A DNA stretch of 64,000 nt from Brasilonema sp. CT11 (lineage in GTDB: Bacteria; Cyanobacteriota; Cyanobacteriia; Cyanobacteriales; Nostocaceae): positions 1 through 64,000 of the forward strand of contig NZ_JABXYX010000037.1 in the NCBI RefSeq assembly GCF_017982655.1, given 5' to 3'. Made by a program: the position numbers and the translations under genes. The number at the start of each line of letters is the position of its first letter. The first letter of the stretch is position 1. The notes under the pieces were generated by a model. That model was not told where the DNA came from, searched no databases, and saw nothing but the letters and a program-made list of their open reading frames with translations. Shown here piece by piece: positions 15,866 to 25,358 of the stretch.

Positions 15866-18800
15866 ATGCAACGACCTGAACCAGAAACAGTCACATTAGA
15901 CCATGTTGTAATTACGGAAGAGTTGTCTAGGCGATCGCCTCGTCCTCCAAATTTGCAGGCGGAAAATCAGGCATTGCACGCGTTGGTGCGGCAGTTGGTG
16001 AATCAACCTGAAGCGATGCTTCAGAGTATAGTTGACATGGCACTCGACTTATGCAGTGCCCAAAGCGCAGGAGTCAGCTTGCTAGAGACAACTCCCACAG
16101 GGGAAGAAATATTTCGCTGGAATGTATTAGCAGGAACATTAAAACAGTACGTAGGTAACACCGCACCCCGCAATTTTAGTCCCAGTGGAACGTGCCTTGA
16201 TGGTCTACGACCCGGCGGAGCCGAACGCGGTACTCCTGTGCTTTTTTCTTATCCCAGTCGATATTTCACCTATTTGCAGGAGACGGAAGCACAGATTGTT
16301 GAGATCCTAGTGTTACCACTCATCGCGAATAACGATGCCCTTGGCACTATCTGGATTGTATCTCACTGGGGACAGCAGCAATTTGACAGTGAAGACCTGC
16401 GGGTGATGACGAGTTTGGCAGACTTTACCGCTACCGCGCTGCTTGTGAATCAGCGACAAACAAGGGAATTGCTTGCTGCCAACGCTGCCCTAGAAGCTGA
16501 AATTGTTGAACGCAAGCGAACCGAGGAGTCGGCGCGTGAGAGTTACACATATTTTCGGTCAATTGTCAACCTAGTGCCTGATATGCTCTGGCGCAGTGAC
16601 GTAACCGGCGACACCAGTTGGTATAACCAGCGCTGGCTCGACTACACCGGGCAGACGATGGAAGAGGCACAGGGCTATGGCTGGCTAGAGGTGATTCATC
16701 CGGGCGATCGCGCCCAATCTCTCGCCAACTTTCAAAATGCAGTGGATGAAGGTCGTCCCCTGCGACAAGAACACCGCATTCGGGGTACAGACGGAAACTA
16801 TCGCTGGTTTCTGATTCAGGTCGAGCCGGTCTTTGACTCAGACGGGCGCATTATTCAGTGGTTTGGAGCCGCTACCGACATTCATGAGCAGCGTTGGGCG
16901 ATTGAACAATCGCACGAATCTGAACAACGTTTGCGGGTGATGATTGAAAATCTGCCGGGTGGAGCGGCGTTTGTGGTTGACCGCGATCTGCGCTATCTGC
17001 TTGCCGAAGGCGAAGCGCTCTCTGCCGCCGGTTTCAAAACACAAGATTTAGTCGGCAAAACCATTTTTGAGGCAATGCCGCCCGAATTAACCGCCAAGTA
17101 TGAGAAGCTATACCGCATGGCTCTTGCGGGAGAGTCGTTTGAGCTTGAACACAATTCACACGATCGCTTCTACATCTCACGCGGAACTCCGCTTCGCACG
17201 AAGAACGGCGAAGTTTATGCTGTGCTTGCCGTCTCCTACGACATATCCGAGCGTAAAAAAGCAGAAGTTGCTTTGCGCGAGAGCGAAGAACTCTTCCGCT
17301 TATTCGTCACCGCTAGCTCGGACATAATATACAGAATTAGCGCAGATTGGAGTCAGATGCGTAACCTCGAAGGTAAGAACATCCTCGCCAGCACTGAGAA
17401 CCCCAGCCACACATGGCTTGAAACGTATATTCCCAAGGAGCAGCAGCCGCAGGTATGGGCTGTCATCCAAGAAGCCATCCGAACCAAGAGCACGTTTGAG
17501 TTGGAACATCGGGTTATTCAACAGAACGGCACAATCGGCTGGACGTTCTCACGCGCCATCCCAATGCTGAATGAGCAGGGCGAAATCATTGAATGGTTCG
17601 GAACAGCAAGTGATGTGACTGATCGCAAACAAACCGAAGCAGCGATCGCTCAAGACCTCAGAGACACGCAACTGCTGCACGAACTGAGCGCACGACTCGT
17701 CACTGAAGGCGACATTCAGGTGCTTTACGACGAGATTGTGGCGGCTGCGATCACTATCACACGAGCTGATGCAGGAACAGTGCAAATTCTCGATGAAGCG
17801 ACGCAAGATTTGTTGCTGCTTGCCACGCAAGGCTTTGAGCGCAATGTGATTGATCGCTTCTCTCGCATCAATGCCAGTTCTAATACGCCCTGCGGCATTG
17901 CACTGGCAACGGGCGATCGCACTTTCGTGGATTTCGATGTGCCCCAAAGCGAAGATCCCGATGGCTCGATGCGAATACACGTTGAGGCAGGCTATCTCTC
18001 GGCGCAATCTACCCCACTGATTACCCGTTCCGATAAAGCGATCGGCATGGTTTCAACTCATTGGCGCAAACACCATCGACCGAGCGATCGCCAACTGCAG
18101 TTTCTCGATTTACTTGCCCGCCAAGCCGCTGATTTGATTGAGCAACGGCAAGCCCAAGCTGCCTTACGCGAATCGGAAGCAAAATATCGATTCCTGTTCA
18201 ACTCGATGGACGAAGGGTATTTTCTCTGTGATGTGATTTTTGATCAAAACAAGCAACCTGTTGACCTGTTTTATGTGGACGCAAATCCGTCAGCGACGCG
18301 AATGGTTGGGCAGAATTTCACTGGACGGCGACTAAGAGAAATCGATCCAGGGTATGAAGCGTACTGGTACGAAATTTTTGGTCGCGTCGCCGGAACGGGT
18401 ATTGGTGAGCGTTTGGAGCGATACGCCGAGCCAGATAAGAGATGGTATGACTTCTATGTTTTCAAAGTTGGGGATGAGGACAGGCGACGGATTGCGGTTG
18501 TGTTCAACGACATCAGCGATCGCAAACGCAACGAACAACATCAATCAATACTTTCGGAAATTACAGATGAGCTTGTCAGTCTTAACAACATAGCAGAAAC
18601 TATGGATCGCCTCGGCGAGAAAATCGGGCGGTATTTCGGGGTAACGCAATGCATGTTTGCCGAACTCACCCAAGACTTTGAAACCTCAATGGCCGCTTAC
18701 GGATGGAACGCCGATGGCACGCCTTCGCTGAAAGGGACTTACCGGATACGGGATTTCCTTTCGGACGAACAAATGGCGGCGAACATGGCTGGCGGGGCAT

Positions 18801-21121
18801 CAATCGTTAACGATACGCAGACCGATCCGCGCGTCAGTGCGGAGAGTTACGGCGCGCTGGGCATCCGGTCGTTTGTCATCGTGCCGCTGATGCGTGACAA
18901 GCTGTGGCGGTTTTTGCTTTCCATCATTGACAATAAACCGCGTGAGTGGCGCGACGATGAAGTTGATCTGCTGCGGGAAATTACCAACCGCATCTGGACG
19001 GGCTTAGAGGGCGCCCGCGCCGAAGCAGCCCTGCGCGAATCGGAAATTCAGCGAGCTGGAGAACAATCTGCCCGCGAACAAGAACGCCAGCGCGCCGAAA
19101 CCCTAGCAGAACTCGATCACGCAAAAACTGTCTTCTTCAGCAATGTTTCTCACGAGTTCCGCACCCCTTTAACGCTATTGCTTGCGCCCTTGCAAGATGC
19201 TTTAAGCGATCACACCCATCTCCTACCTCAACCGCAGAGGGAACGACTGGAACTGGTGCACCGCAACAGTTTACGCCTGCTGAAACTGGTTAATACTCTG
19301 CTCGACTTCTCCCGCATCGAAGCTGGTCGGATGGAAGCGGTATACGAAGCAACAGACTTGGCACTGTTGACAACTGAGCTAGCAAGTGTATTTCGTTCTG
19401 CCATTGAGCGGGCAGGGCTGGGCTTCAGAGTCGATTGTCCACCGTTGCCAGAATCAGTTTATGTAGACCGTGAGATGTGGGAGAAAATCGTCCTTAACCT
19501 GCTTTCCAACGCCTTCAAGTTCACCTTTGAAGGCGAAATTGGCGTTAAGCTGCATCCTGCTGATGACCATTATGTGAGGCTACAAGTGCAAGATACCGGC
19601 ACAGGAATTCCACCAGAGGAAGTACCCCATCTGTTTGAGCGATTCTACCAGATACGAGGAACAAAAGCAAGGACTCATGAAGGGTCTGGGATTGGTCTAG
19701 CGCTGGTGTATGAACTGATTCGACTACATGGTGGCACTGTAGATGTGAGTAGTACTGTGGAACGGGGAAGTTGCTTCACCATCACCATTCCTTTGGGCAC
19801 AGCTCACCTGCCAAGCGATCGCCTACGTCGAGTCGTAGGCGATCGTACCACAGCAACACGCACCCAGGCATCAACAGCAATCGGTGCAGCTCCTTATGTT
19901 CAGGAGGCAGGGCGTTGGCTACTGCAAGAGGCAGGGGAGCAGGGGAGCAGGGGAACACGGGAGAATAAAGAATTCCTCTCCTCTGCCCCTCCGCCCCTCC
20001 GCCCCTCTGCTCGTATACTCGTGGTTGATGACAACGCCGACATGCGCGATTACCTGACGCGGATACTGAGCGAACACGTGCAAGTGGAAGCGGTTGCGGA
20101 TGGAGCAGCGGCGCTGGCGGCGGTACAAGAGCGAGTGCCGGATCTGGTACTGAGTGATGTGATGATGCCAGGGCTAGACGGTTTTGAGTTGCTCAAAGCA
20201 TTGCGGGCTGACGCGCGTACAAAAGAAGTCCCCATCATCCTGCTCTCAGCCCGTGCAGGCGTTGAGTCTGTGGTGGAAGGACTCGAAGCGGGGGCGGACG
20301 ACTACCTGATCAAGCCGTTCTCTGTCCAGGAACTGGTATCCCGTGTAAATGCTCATCTCCAGATGGCACACCTGCGCCTTGAAGTACTCCGCCAGGAAAA
20401 AACAACCAGCCGCAGAAAGGACGAGATGCTGTCAATAGTGTCCCACGAACTGAATACCCCACTGGTTGCCATTCTCGGTTGGACGCGGTTACTCCGTGCC
20501 AATCCGCCCAGTCACTCTATGCTGATGAAATCGCTGGAGACAATTGAGCGCAATGCCACTTTGCAAGCTAAACTGATATCAGACTTGCTGGATATTTCAC
20601 GGATTACCGCAGGCAAACTGCATCTCAATCTTGAGCCTGTCGAACTGCAATCGGTGATTGAAACGGCGATTGCCTGCGGCAGAGCTACGCTTAACTCCAC
20701 AGTGGATCAAACCCAAAAAACCAAAGACATTGAGCTGACGTGTCTGCTTGACCCAAGACCAATAATAGTTCAAGGCGATCCAGAACGTTTGCAGCAGATT
20801 GTCTTAAATCTACTGATCAACGCCATCAAATTTACGCCTAAAGGAGGAAGAATTGAGATACATCTTAATGTTAAAGAAAATCAAGCTCAGATCAAGGTAA
20901 GTGACACTGGCTGCGGAATAAGCGCAGAGTTTATGCCTCATGTTTTTGAGAGTTTTCGTCAAGCACAAAGTACAAAGAGTCAATCAATTAAAGGGCTAGG
21001 GCTGGGACTGGCGATCGCCCGTCACTTGGTAGAACTCCACGGTGGCACGATCTACGCCGAAAGTCCTGGAATTGGGCAAGGTGCAACTTTTACTGTCATG
21101 TTACCGCGCGATGGGTGTTAG
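15866..21121 (+). CDS. Giant multi-sensor hybrid histidine kinase
   Basis: A 1751-aa soluble kinase. In order: GAF (about 45-205), three PAS/PAC modules (about 215-345, 346-470, 472-595), GAF (595-765), PAS (768-890), GAF (890-1065), HisKA with His1096 and HATPase_c (to about 1345), receiver with Asp1431 (LSDVMMPGLDGF), and a second HisKA with His1527 (SIVSHELNTPL) with a final HATPase_c (GLGLGLAIARHLVELHGG). The C-terminal 700 residues are a clear paralogue of the 1018-aa kinase upstream, down to the AAPYVxEAxRWL motif before the receiver linker. As in that gene, the linker is encoded by GGGGAGCA-type low-complexity DNA. Ligands are unknown; the GAF domains lack an obvious bilin-attachment cysteine motif. 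Confidence 0.93.
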   Translation: MQRPEPETVTLDHVVITEELSRRSPRPPNLQAENQALHALVRQLVNQPEAMLQSIVDMALDLCSAQSAGVSLLETTPTGEEIFRWNVLAGTLKQYVGNTAPRNFSPSGTCLDGLRPGGAERGTPVLFSYPSRYFTYLQETEAQIVEILVLPLIANNDALGTIWIVSHWGQQQFDSEDLRVMTSLADFTATALLVNQRQTRELLAANAALEAEIVERKRTEESARESYTYFRSIVNLVPDMLWRSDVTGDTSWYNQRWLDYTGQTMEEAQGYGWLEVIHPGDRAQSLANFQNAVDEGRPLRQEHRIRGTDGNYRWFLIQVEPVFDSDGRIIQWFGAATDIHEQRWAIEQSHESEQRLRVMIENLPGGAAFVVDRDLRYLLAEGEALSAAGFKTQDLVGKTIFEAMPPELTAKYEKLYRMALAGESFELEHNSHDRFYISRGTPLRTKNGEVYAVLAVSYDISERKKAEVALRESEELFRLFVTASSDIIYRISADWSQMRNLEGKNILASTENPSHTWLETYIPKEQQPQVWAVIQEAIRTKSTFELEHRVIQQNGTIGWTFSRAIPMLNEQGEIIEWFGTASDVTDRKQTEAAIAQDLRDTQLLHELSARLVTEGDIQVLYDEIVAAAITITRADAGTVQILDEATQDLLLLATQGFERNVIDRFSRINASSNTPCGIALATGDRTFVDFDVPQSEDPDGSMRIHVEAGYLSAQSTPLITRSDKAIGMVSTHWRKHHRPSDRQLQFLDLLARQAADLIEQRQAQAALRESEAKYRFLFNSMDEGYFLCDVIFDQNKQPVDLFYVDANPSATRMVGQNFTGRRLREIDPGYEAYWYEIFGRVAGTGIGERLERYAEPDKRWYDFYVFKVGDEDRRRIAVVFNDISDRKRNEQHQSILSEITDELVSLNNIAETMDRLGEKIGRYFGVTQCMFAELTQDFETSMAAYGWNADGTPSLKGTYRIRDFLSDEQMAANMAGGASIVNDTQTDPRVSAESYGALGIRSFVIVPLMRDKLWRFLLSIIDNKPREWRDDEVDLLREITNRIWTGLEGARAEAALRESEIQRAGEQSAREQERQRAETLAELDHAKTVFFSNVSHEFRTPLTLLLAPLQDALSDHTHLLPQPQRERLELVHRNSLRLLKLVNTLLDFSRIEAGRMEAVYEATDLALLTTELASVFRSAIERAGLGFRVDCPPLPESVYVDREMWEKIVLNLLSNAFKFTFEGEIGVKLHPADDHYVRLQVQDTGTGIPPEEVPHLFERFYQIRGTKARTHEGSGIGLALVYELIRLHGGTVDVSSTVERGSCFTITIPLGTAHLPSDRLRRVVGDRTTATRTQASTAIGAAPYVQEAGRWLLQEAGEQGSRGTRENKEFLSSAPPPLRPSARILVVDDNADMRDYLTRILSEHVQVEAVADGAAALAAVQERVPDLVLSDVMMPGLDGFELLKALRADARTKEVPIILLSARAGVESVVEGLEAGADDYLIKPFSVQELVSRVNAHLQMAHLRLEVLRQEKTTSRRKDEMLSIVSHELNTPLVAILGWTRLLRANPPSHSMLMKSLETIERNATLQAKLISDLLDISRITAGKLHLNLEPVELQSVIETAIACGRATLNSTVDQTQKTKDIELTCLLDPRPIIVQGDPERLQQIVLNLLINAIKFTPKGGRIEIHLNVKENQAQIKVSDTGCGISAEFMPHVFESFRQAQSTKSQSIKGLGLGLAIARHLVELHGGTIYAESPGIGQGATFTVMLPRDGC

Positions 21122-21355
21122 TGAAAGTTATCAATTATCACTTACCAATTATCGCACCAGCCGGCGAGGCTTTATGACAACGGCCTTAACAAAAATTAAT
21201 ATTGTTTAATTTTAAGAAAGTGTAATAGCATAAATAATAGTTTAGTGTCAATAGAAGGCTAATAACAAACGCTTAGCACTCAAATACAACACCAGACATT
21301 TGTCTACAAACGCTAATCCCTAAGTAGTTCATAAGTATTTGAACTAAATTTTGAC
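21122..21355. other. Intergenic region, no gene seen
   Basis: This AT-rich stretch of 234 nt lies between the giant kinase and the CheR-like gene. I see no ORF, RNA or strong hairpin. Confidence 0.5.
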
Positions 21356-22810
21356 ATGAGTAAATCAGACAGCGAACTAGAGTTTGAAGCTTTGCTGGAC
21401 TACCTCAAGCTAAACTGTAGTTACGATCTGAGTGGTTATAAGGAAGGAACTTTGATGCGTCGGGTGCAATACCGTATGCAGCAGTTAGAAATCGAGAACT
21501 ACGGGAACTATTTGCAATATCTACAGAATCATTATGACGAATCTGTTTCTCTGTTTAACACGATCTTAATTAATTACTCTGGCTTTTTTCGCGATCGCTA
21601 TTCCTGGGATTATTTAGCGAACCAAATCATTCCCCAAATTATCACACGCAAGCAGTCGGATGAAAAAATCCGAGTTTGGAGTGCTGGCTGTGCTTCTGGA
21701 CAAGAAGTTTATACACTGGTTATGTTGCTAGCTGAGGCTCTTGGTATCGAGCAATGTTTGCAGCGAGTGCAAATTTTTGCCACAGATGTAGATGAAGATG
21801 CAGTTTCTGAGGCGCGGCGAGCAAGTTATAGCGAGATAGAGGTAGCAAACATTCCGAGTGACCTACTGTCCAAATACTTTGAGCAAATCCAGCAACGCTA
21901 CGTTTTTGACTCCAAACTGCGTCGCACAATCATTTTTGGTGTCCATGACTTGGCGAAGAATGCGCCCATGTCCAAAATGGACCTGGTTGTGTGCCGCAAC
22001 GTGCTAATATACTTCAAACCCGAAACCCAAGCAAAGACTCTGATTCGCTTTCATTTTGGCTTGACTAATAACGGCTTTCTCTTCCTAGGTAACTCAGAAG
22101 GCTTGACCAACAACAGCCATATCTTCACACCTGTCAGTTTGAAGCATCGTATTTTTGTGAAAGGACAAAGTCTCACTTTACAGGATCACCTGCTGCTGCA
22201 ACCCCGGACTGACACCAAAAAAGCAGTTAACCCTCTAACTACCCAAATCCACATGTGGAAAGCAGCCTTCCTTGCTAGTCCATTAGCCCAGCTAGCAGTG
22301 GATCGCAGTGGTCGCGTGCTTCTAGCTAATCAACAGGCTAACACCTTGTTTAATTTGAACATCAGTCATATTGGTGCGCAAGTGAAAGATCTAGAGATAG
22401 CGCGACTTATCAATCCATCCACTTTGATCAATCTGCTTGATCGCGATTCGGTCAAGCCCAGTGCCGTTCGGCGCAGCCGTGCTGCAGGCTCAGACAATCG
22501 CCACTCGTCGCTTGCCCGCAAACATGTAGAGTGGGTTACTGATAATCACACAATTTATCTAGACATCTACACCACACTAATATCAGATGAGAGTGGTAAG
22601 GCCCTAGGCACAAACCTCACTTTTATTGATGTCACCCGCAATATATTGTTAGAGGATGAAATTGAACGCTTAAACTCAGCCCTGACAAAGGTGACTCAGG
22701 AACTAAAGGAGACAACAGAAGTATTACATACTACAAGACAACAATTCGATAGTACTCAAAAGGAGCTAGAAAGCGTACACCAGGAGATGCAATTTAGAAA
22801 TTATTTCTAA
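21356..22810 (+). CDS. CheR-type methyltransferase with PAS domain and coiled coil
   Basis: A 484-aa protein. Residues 1-75 are the CheR N-terminal all-alpha domain (LDYLKLNCSYDLSGYKEGTLMRRVQYRM). Residues 80-275 are the SAM-dependent methyltransferase domain (RVWSAGCASGQEVYTL SAM loop; IFATDVDEDAV; MDLVVCRNVLIYF). Residues 295-430 form a PAS-like domain and 430-480 a coiled coil (ELKETTEVLHTTRQQFD...). The layout matches the CheR-PAS half of CheB-CheR fusion proteins, in which a long TNEELE-type coiled coil leads into further domains; here the protein stops after the coiled coil. Its place right after two hybrid kinases suggests the same signalling network. The methylation target is unknown. 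Confidence 0.88.
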   Translation: MSKSDSELEFEALLDYLKLNCSYDLSGYKEGTLMRRVQYRMQQLEIENYGNYLQYLQNHYDESVSLFNTILINYSGFFRDRYSWDYLANQIIPQIITRKQSDEKIRVWSAGCASGQEVYTLVMLLAEALGIEQCLQRVQIFATDVDEDAVSEARRASYSEIEVANIPSDLLSKYFEQIQQRYVFDSKLRRTIIFGVHDLAKNAPMSKMDLVVCRNVLIYFKPETQAKTLIRFHFGLTNNGFLFLGNSEGLTNNSHIFTPVSLKHRIFVKGQSLTLQDHLLLQPRTDTKKAVNPLTTQIHMWKAAFLASPLAQLAVDRSGRVLLANQQANTLFNLNISHIGAQVKDLEIARLINPSTLINLLDRDSVKPSAVRRSRAAGSDNRHSSLARKHVEWVTDNHTIYLDIYTTLISDESGKALGTNLTFIDVTRNILLEDEIERLNSALTKVTQELKETTEVLHTTRQQFDSTQKELESVHQEMQFRNYF

Positions 22811-23628
22811 ACATCATTTGGTCGATAAACTGCACCAAATGAGTGATCACTATTAACCTCAATAACTAAATCAACAAATGTGGGAGATTTAACTAACGGA
22901 TTGATGAACAATTCTGGGTGCAAAGAACACCAAAAGTAATTCACAAATTGCTCCACTTCTTTTTCACTCATTCCTGACTTACCAGCAGCAATCATTTGCC
23001 GTTCCGCTTGTTTGCGCCACTCTAAGGAAAGACGATAATCTTTGGGATACAGCAAAATTAGGTTATCTAACTGCTCCCACAGTGGTAGGTAATCGCTGAG
23101 TTTGCTATTCATCTGACGGGCAAACGCTTTATCCTCATCTGTTATGATAGGCGGCGGTGCGGTGTCAAATGCAGTAGGCTCAATTGGTCGTACACCCACA
23201 AACCAACCTTCAAACAAGACAATATCTACATTCTCTACAATTTCTGGAGTCGTTCGATCGCCAGCACCCGCGTGGAGAGATTTGTCGAAGCGGGGAACTG
23301 CAACAGGACTTTTGCGCTGGCGGATCTGCTGCAGTATTGTTAAACCCAATTCTACATCGTGTGTTCCTGGAGGACCACGCCAAACTAAGCGCGGCTGTTT
23401 CTGTTTTAATGCCAAGCGCTGATCATATGTTTTGTACAAGTCATCTAAAGATAAACTCAGCGTACAGTATCCCAACTGTTTGAGAATCGCGCACAGAGTA
23501 TTACACATCGTCGTTTTGCCTGTTCCCTGTCCTCCTAAAATACCTTGTATGAACGGACGCCCCAATTGTTGGTGATTAAATACTAGTTGTTTTGCTAAAG
23601 ATAGCCAAAGATGATTTTCATTAGTCAT
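22807..23628 (-). CDS. D-glycerate 3-kinase (GLYK-type P-loop kinase)
   Basis: A 273-aa kinase of the plant/cyanobacterial glycerate kinase family, which phosphorylates D-glycerate in the last step of photorespiration. Key motifs are the P-loop GGQGTGKTTMCNTL, SLSLDDLYKTYDQR, WRGPPGTHDVELGL, VPRFDKSLHAGAGDR and VLFEGWFVGVRP. It converges with the CheR-type gene with a 4-nt overlap of the 3' ends. The short distance (100 nt, repeat-filled) to ycf20 upstream may allow co-transcription. Confidence 0.88.
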   Translation of the reverse strand: MTNENHLWLSLAKQLVFNHQQLGRPFIQGILGGQGTGKTTMCNTLCAILKQLGYCTLSLSLDDLYKTYDQRLALKQKQPRLVWRGPPGTHDVELGLTILQQIRQRKSPVAVPRFDKSLHAGAGDRTTPEIVENVDIVLFEGWFVGVRPIEPTAFDTAPPPIITDEDKAFARQMNSKLSDYLPLWEQLDNLILLYPKDYRLSLEWRKQAERQMIAAGKSGMSEKEVEQFVNYFWCSLHPELFINPLVKSPTFVDLVIEVNSDHSFGAVYRPNDV

Positions 23629-23654
23629 TAGTTATTAGTCAAAAATAATTTTCC

Positions 23655-23728
23655 TCTGCTCCCTGCTCCGGTGCTCCCTTCTCCCTTCTCCCTGCTCCGG
23701 TGCCCCCTTCTCCCTTCTCCCTTTTCCG
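23655..23728. repeat. Low-complexity tandem repeat (CTCCCTTCTCC / CTGCTCCGGTGC)
   Basis: A pyrimidine-rich run of CTCCCTTCTCCCTGCTCCGGTGC-type units, with two near-identical blocks, fills the gap between the glycerate kinase gene and ycf20. It is of the same class as the runs at 53.52 kb and within the kinase linkers. Confidence 0.8.
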
Positions 23729-23729
23729 T

Positions 23730-24062
23730 TCACGAACCAAGCTTGAAAGCTTCCAGAAACAAGCTGTACATAAAACCGATTTTAAGGATATTGAGAGATT
23801 CTACCCAAAGCGCCTGTCGCTCTCGTATGCTACGACCGTAGTATATCCGGCTACCGACTTCTGTTAATGTCAATAACACTCCAGCAACAACAATGTCCCA
23901 TTCAGCAGTTTGTCCAGATGTGGTGGCAACTGCGCTTCCCAGAAAAAAACCGAACAAACAACTAATTATCAAAACCGAAAACCGTCGCCAAGGATTGAAA
24001 AACCATAGCCGCAAGCGTAATGCAATGGCATTGAATAGGTTGTTTAAGCGTGTGTTTTGCAT
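23730..24062 (-). CDS. ycf20: Ycf20-like protein (DUF565)
   Basis: A 110-aa membrane protein conserved in cyanobacteria and plastids. MQNTRLNNLFNAIALRLRLWFFNPWRRFSVLIISCLFGFFLGSAV carries the conserved NPWRR motif before the first membrane helix. A second hydrophobic segment follows, then RIYYG and LNILKIGFMYSLFLEAFKLGS. In algae and plants Ycf20 is linked to thermal dissipation of light energy. I chose the ATG at 24062; the frame continues upstream to 24116, but that part is repeat-like and not conserved. Confidence 0.88.
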   Translation of the reverse strand: MQNTRLNNLFNAIALRLRLWFFNPWRRFSVLIISCLFGFFLGSAVATTSGQTAEWDIVVAGVLLTLTEVGSRIYYGRSIRERQALWVESLNILKIGFMYSLFLEAFKLGS

Positions 24063-24618
24063 AAATGGAACTTCCGCAATGACTGGCGTGTAGGAGAGTA
24101 GGGGGCACCCGAGCACCCGAGCACAAGCAGCAGGGAGTTAGGGAGAAATATTTTCATGTGTTCTGCTGTAAGCACTTTATGAGGGCTAATTTTAAGGTAA
24201 AGTCAAGAAATCATGACATATTTATATAGGGGGATTCAAAAAATCAAAAGTCCTAAAGTTATTGGTTAATGTGTAGAAAACGGTTATTAGTGTTGATGTC
24301 TAGCCCAGAGGCTGGGTAATTGATTGTGGATTTCTTGCTGGCAAATGCTGTATGGAGGATCTCTGACAAGTCCATATGCTTGCTTAAATAGTATTGTGGC
24401 TATTTGTTAGGTTTTGAATAATCATAAAAAATATATACTTTTCTTCATTGTGAGCAATAACCTTGCTGTTTTGCTTAAAGAAGCATACATGATATATTTC
24501 ACGCACTAGTTACCAGACAGCCTTGGGTGGGCAATTTTTTTTAGATTGCTTTTACCGCTATTGGGCTGTTACTTGCTCAAGCCGACACTATAAATACTTA
24601 TCAGTAAAATATATTACC
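24063..24618. other. AT-rich intergenic region, no gene seen
   Basis: The interval contains a GAGCACCCGAGCAC repeat scrap near 24109-24122 and otherwise AT-rich DNA. No conserved small ORF, tRNA or strong terminator could be supported. Confidence 0.5.
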
Positions 24619-25221
24619 ATGAACCCGCCAGTGTGTTGTCACGCTATTCTGGTAGGTTTTTCGTTGGGAGTGCTGTTTCTACCAATGGGATGCCGTCAGA
24701 AGAGTGTATCCTTCGAGTCAACAAAATTAGAAGCTTCTTCTCTACCGTCTGCTCAAACACCTCAGGAACAGAGCGCAGCATCATCATCTGGTTCCTCAGT
24801 ATCAACAAAAAGTTATCAAGTCGAAAGTAGCAGTGGTGGGATCAAGCATACCGTTATGACATATCAACAGGGATCAAGTGGGCAAGCAGCTAATCAAGGA
24901 ACTTTACGAATGAGCAATCAAACCAACCAACCTGTGCGCCTTGCTCTACTGTCGCGACGTTCTCTAAAGAAAGGCTCTTCCTCTGGACAAACTAAAGATG
25001 CTGTTCCAGCACATTGGGATTTTGCTCCACAAGAAGGAAGTGAGAAGGGGATGATTCTAGCTTTACCTAACGGTAAGTTAGAACTGGAGAAGGGAGATAT
25101 TTTAGTTGCCTTTGCACAAGATGGTTCCCGTCGCTACTGGGGTCCATATGTCGTTGGGGAAACTTCCTCTCCAAGTTGGAATTCTCAAAACAAAGAATGG
25201 CAACTTATTCTTAGTCCTTAG
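24619..25221 (+). CDS. Putative lipoprotein of unknown function
   Basis: A 200-aa protein. I chose the ATG at 24619 because it gives a clear export signal (MNPPVCCHAILVGFSLGVLFLPMGC) with a possible lipidation Cys25; the longer frame from 24523 puts extra residues before it. A Ser/Gln-rich linker (about 35-75) leads to a folded part (GTLRMSNQTNQPVRLALLSRRSL..., DFAPQEGSEKGMILALPNG, GDILVAFAQDGSRRYWGPYVVGE). I recognise no named family. It is probably anchored to a membrane facing the periplasm. Confidence 0.7.
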   Translation: MNPPVCCHAILVGFSLGVLFLPMGCRQKSVSFESTKLEASSLPSAQTPQEQSAASSSGSSVSTKSYQVESSSGGIKHTVMTYQQGSSGQAANQGTLRMSNQTNQPVRLALLSRRSLKKGSSSGQTKDAVPAHWDFAPQEGSEKGMILALPNGKLELEKGDILVAFAQDGSRRYWGPYVVGETSSPSWNSQNKEWQLILSP

Positions 25222-25358
25222 CCACCAGTCATTAATCATTAGTCCTTAGCCCTTGTGGTGTTGAGTACCTGGAACCGAAAAACTGAGCCAAAGTCATGTT
25301 GATTAATTTAGCATTTAGACTGTTGACTGGTTACTTATAACTAATGATTAATGACTAT

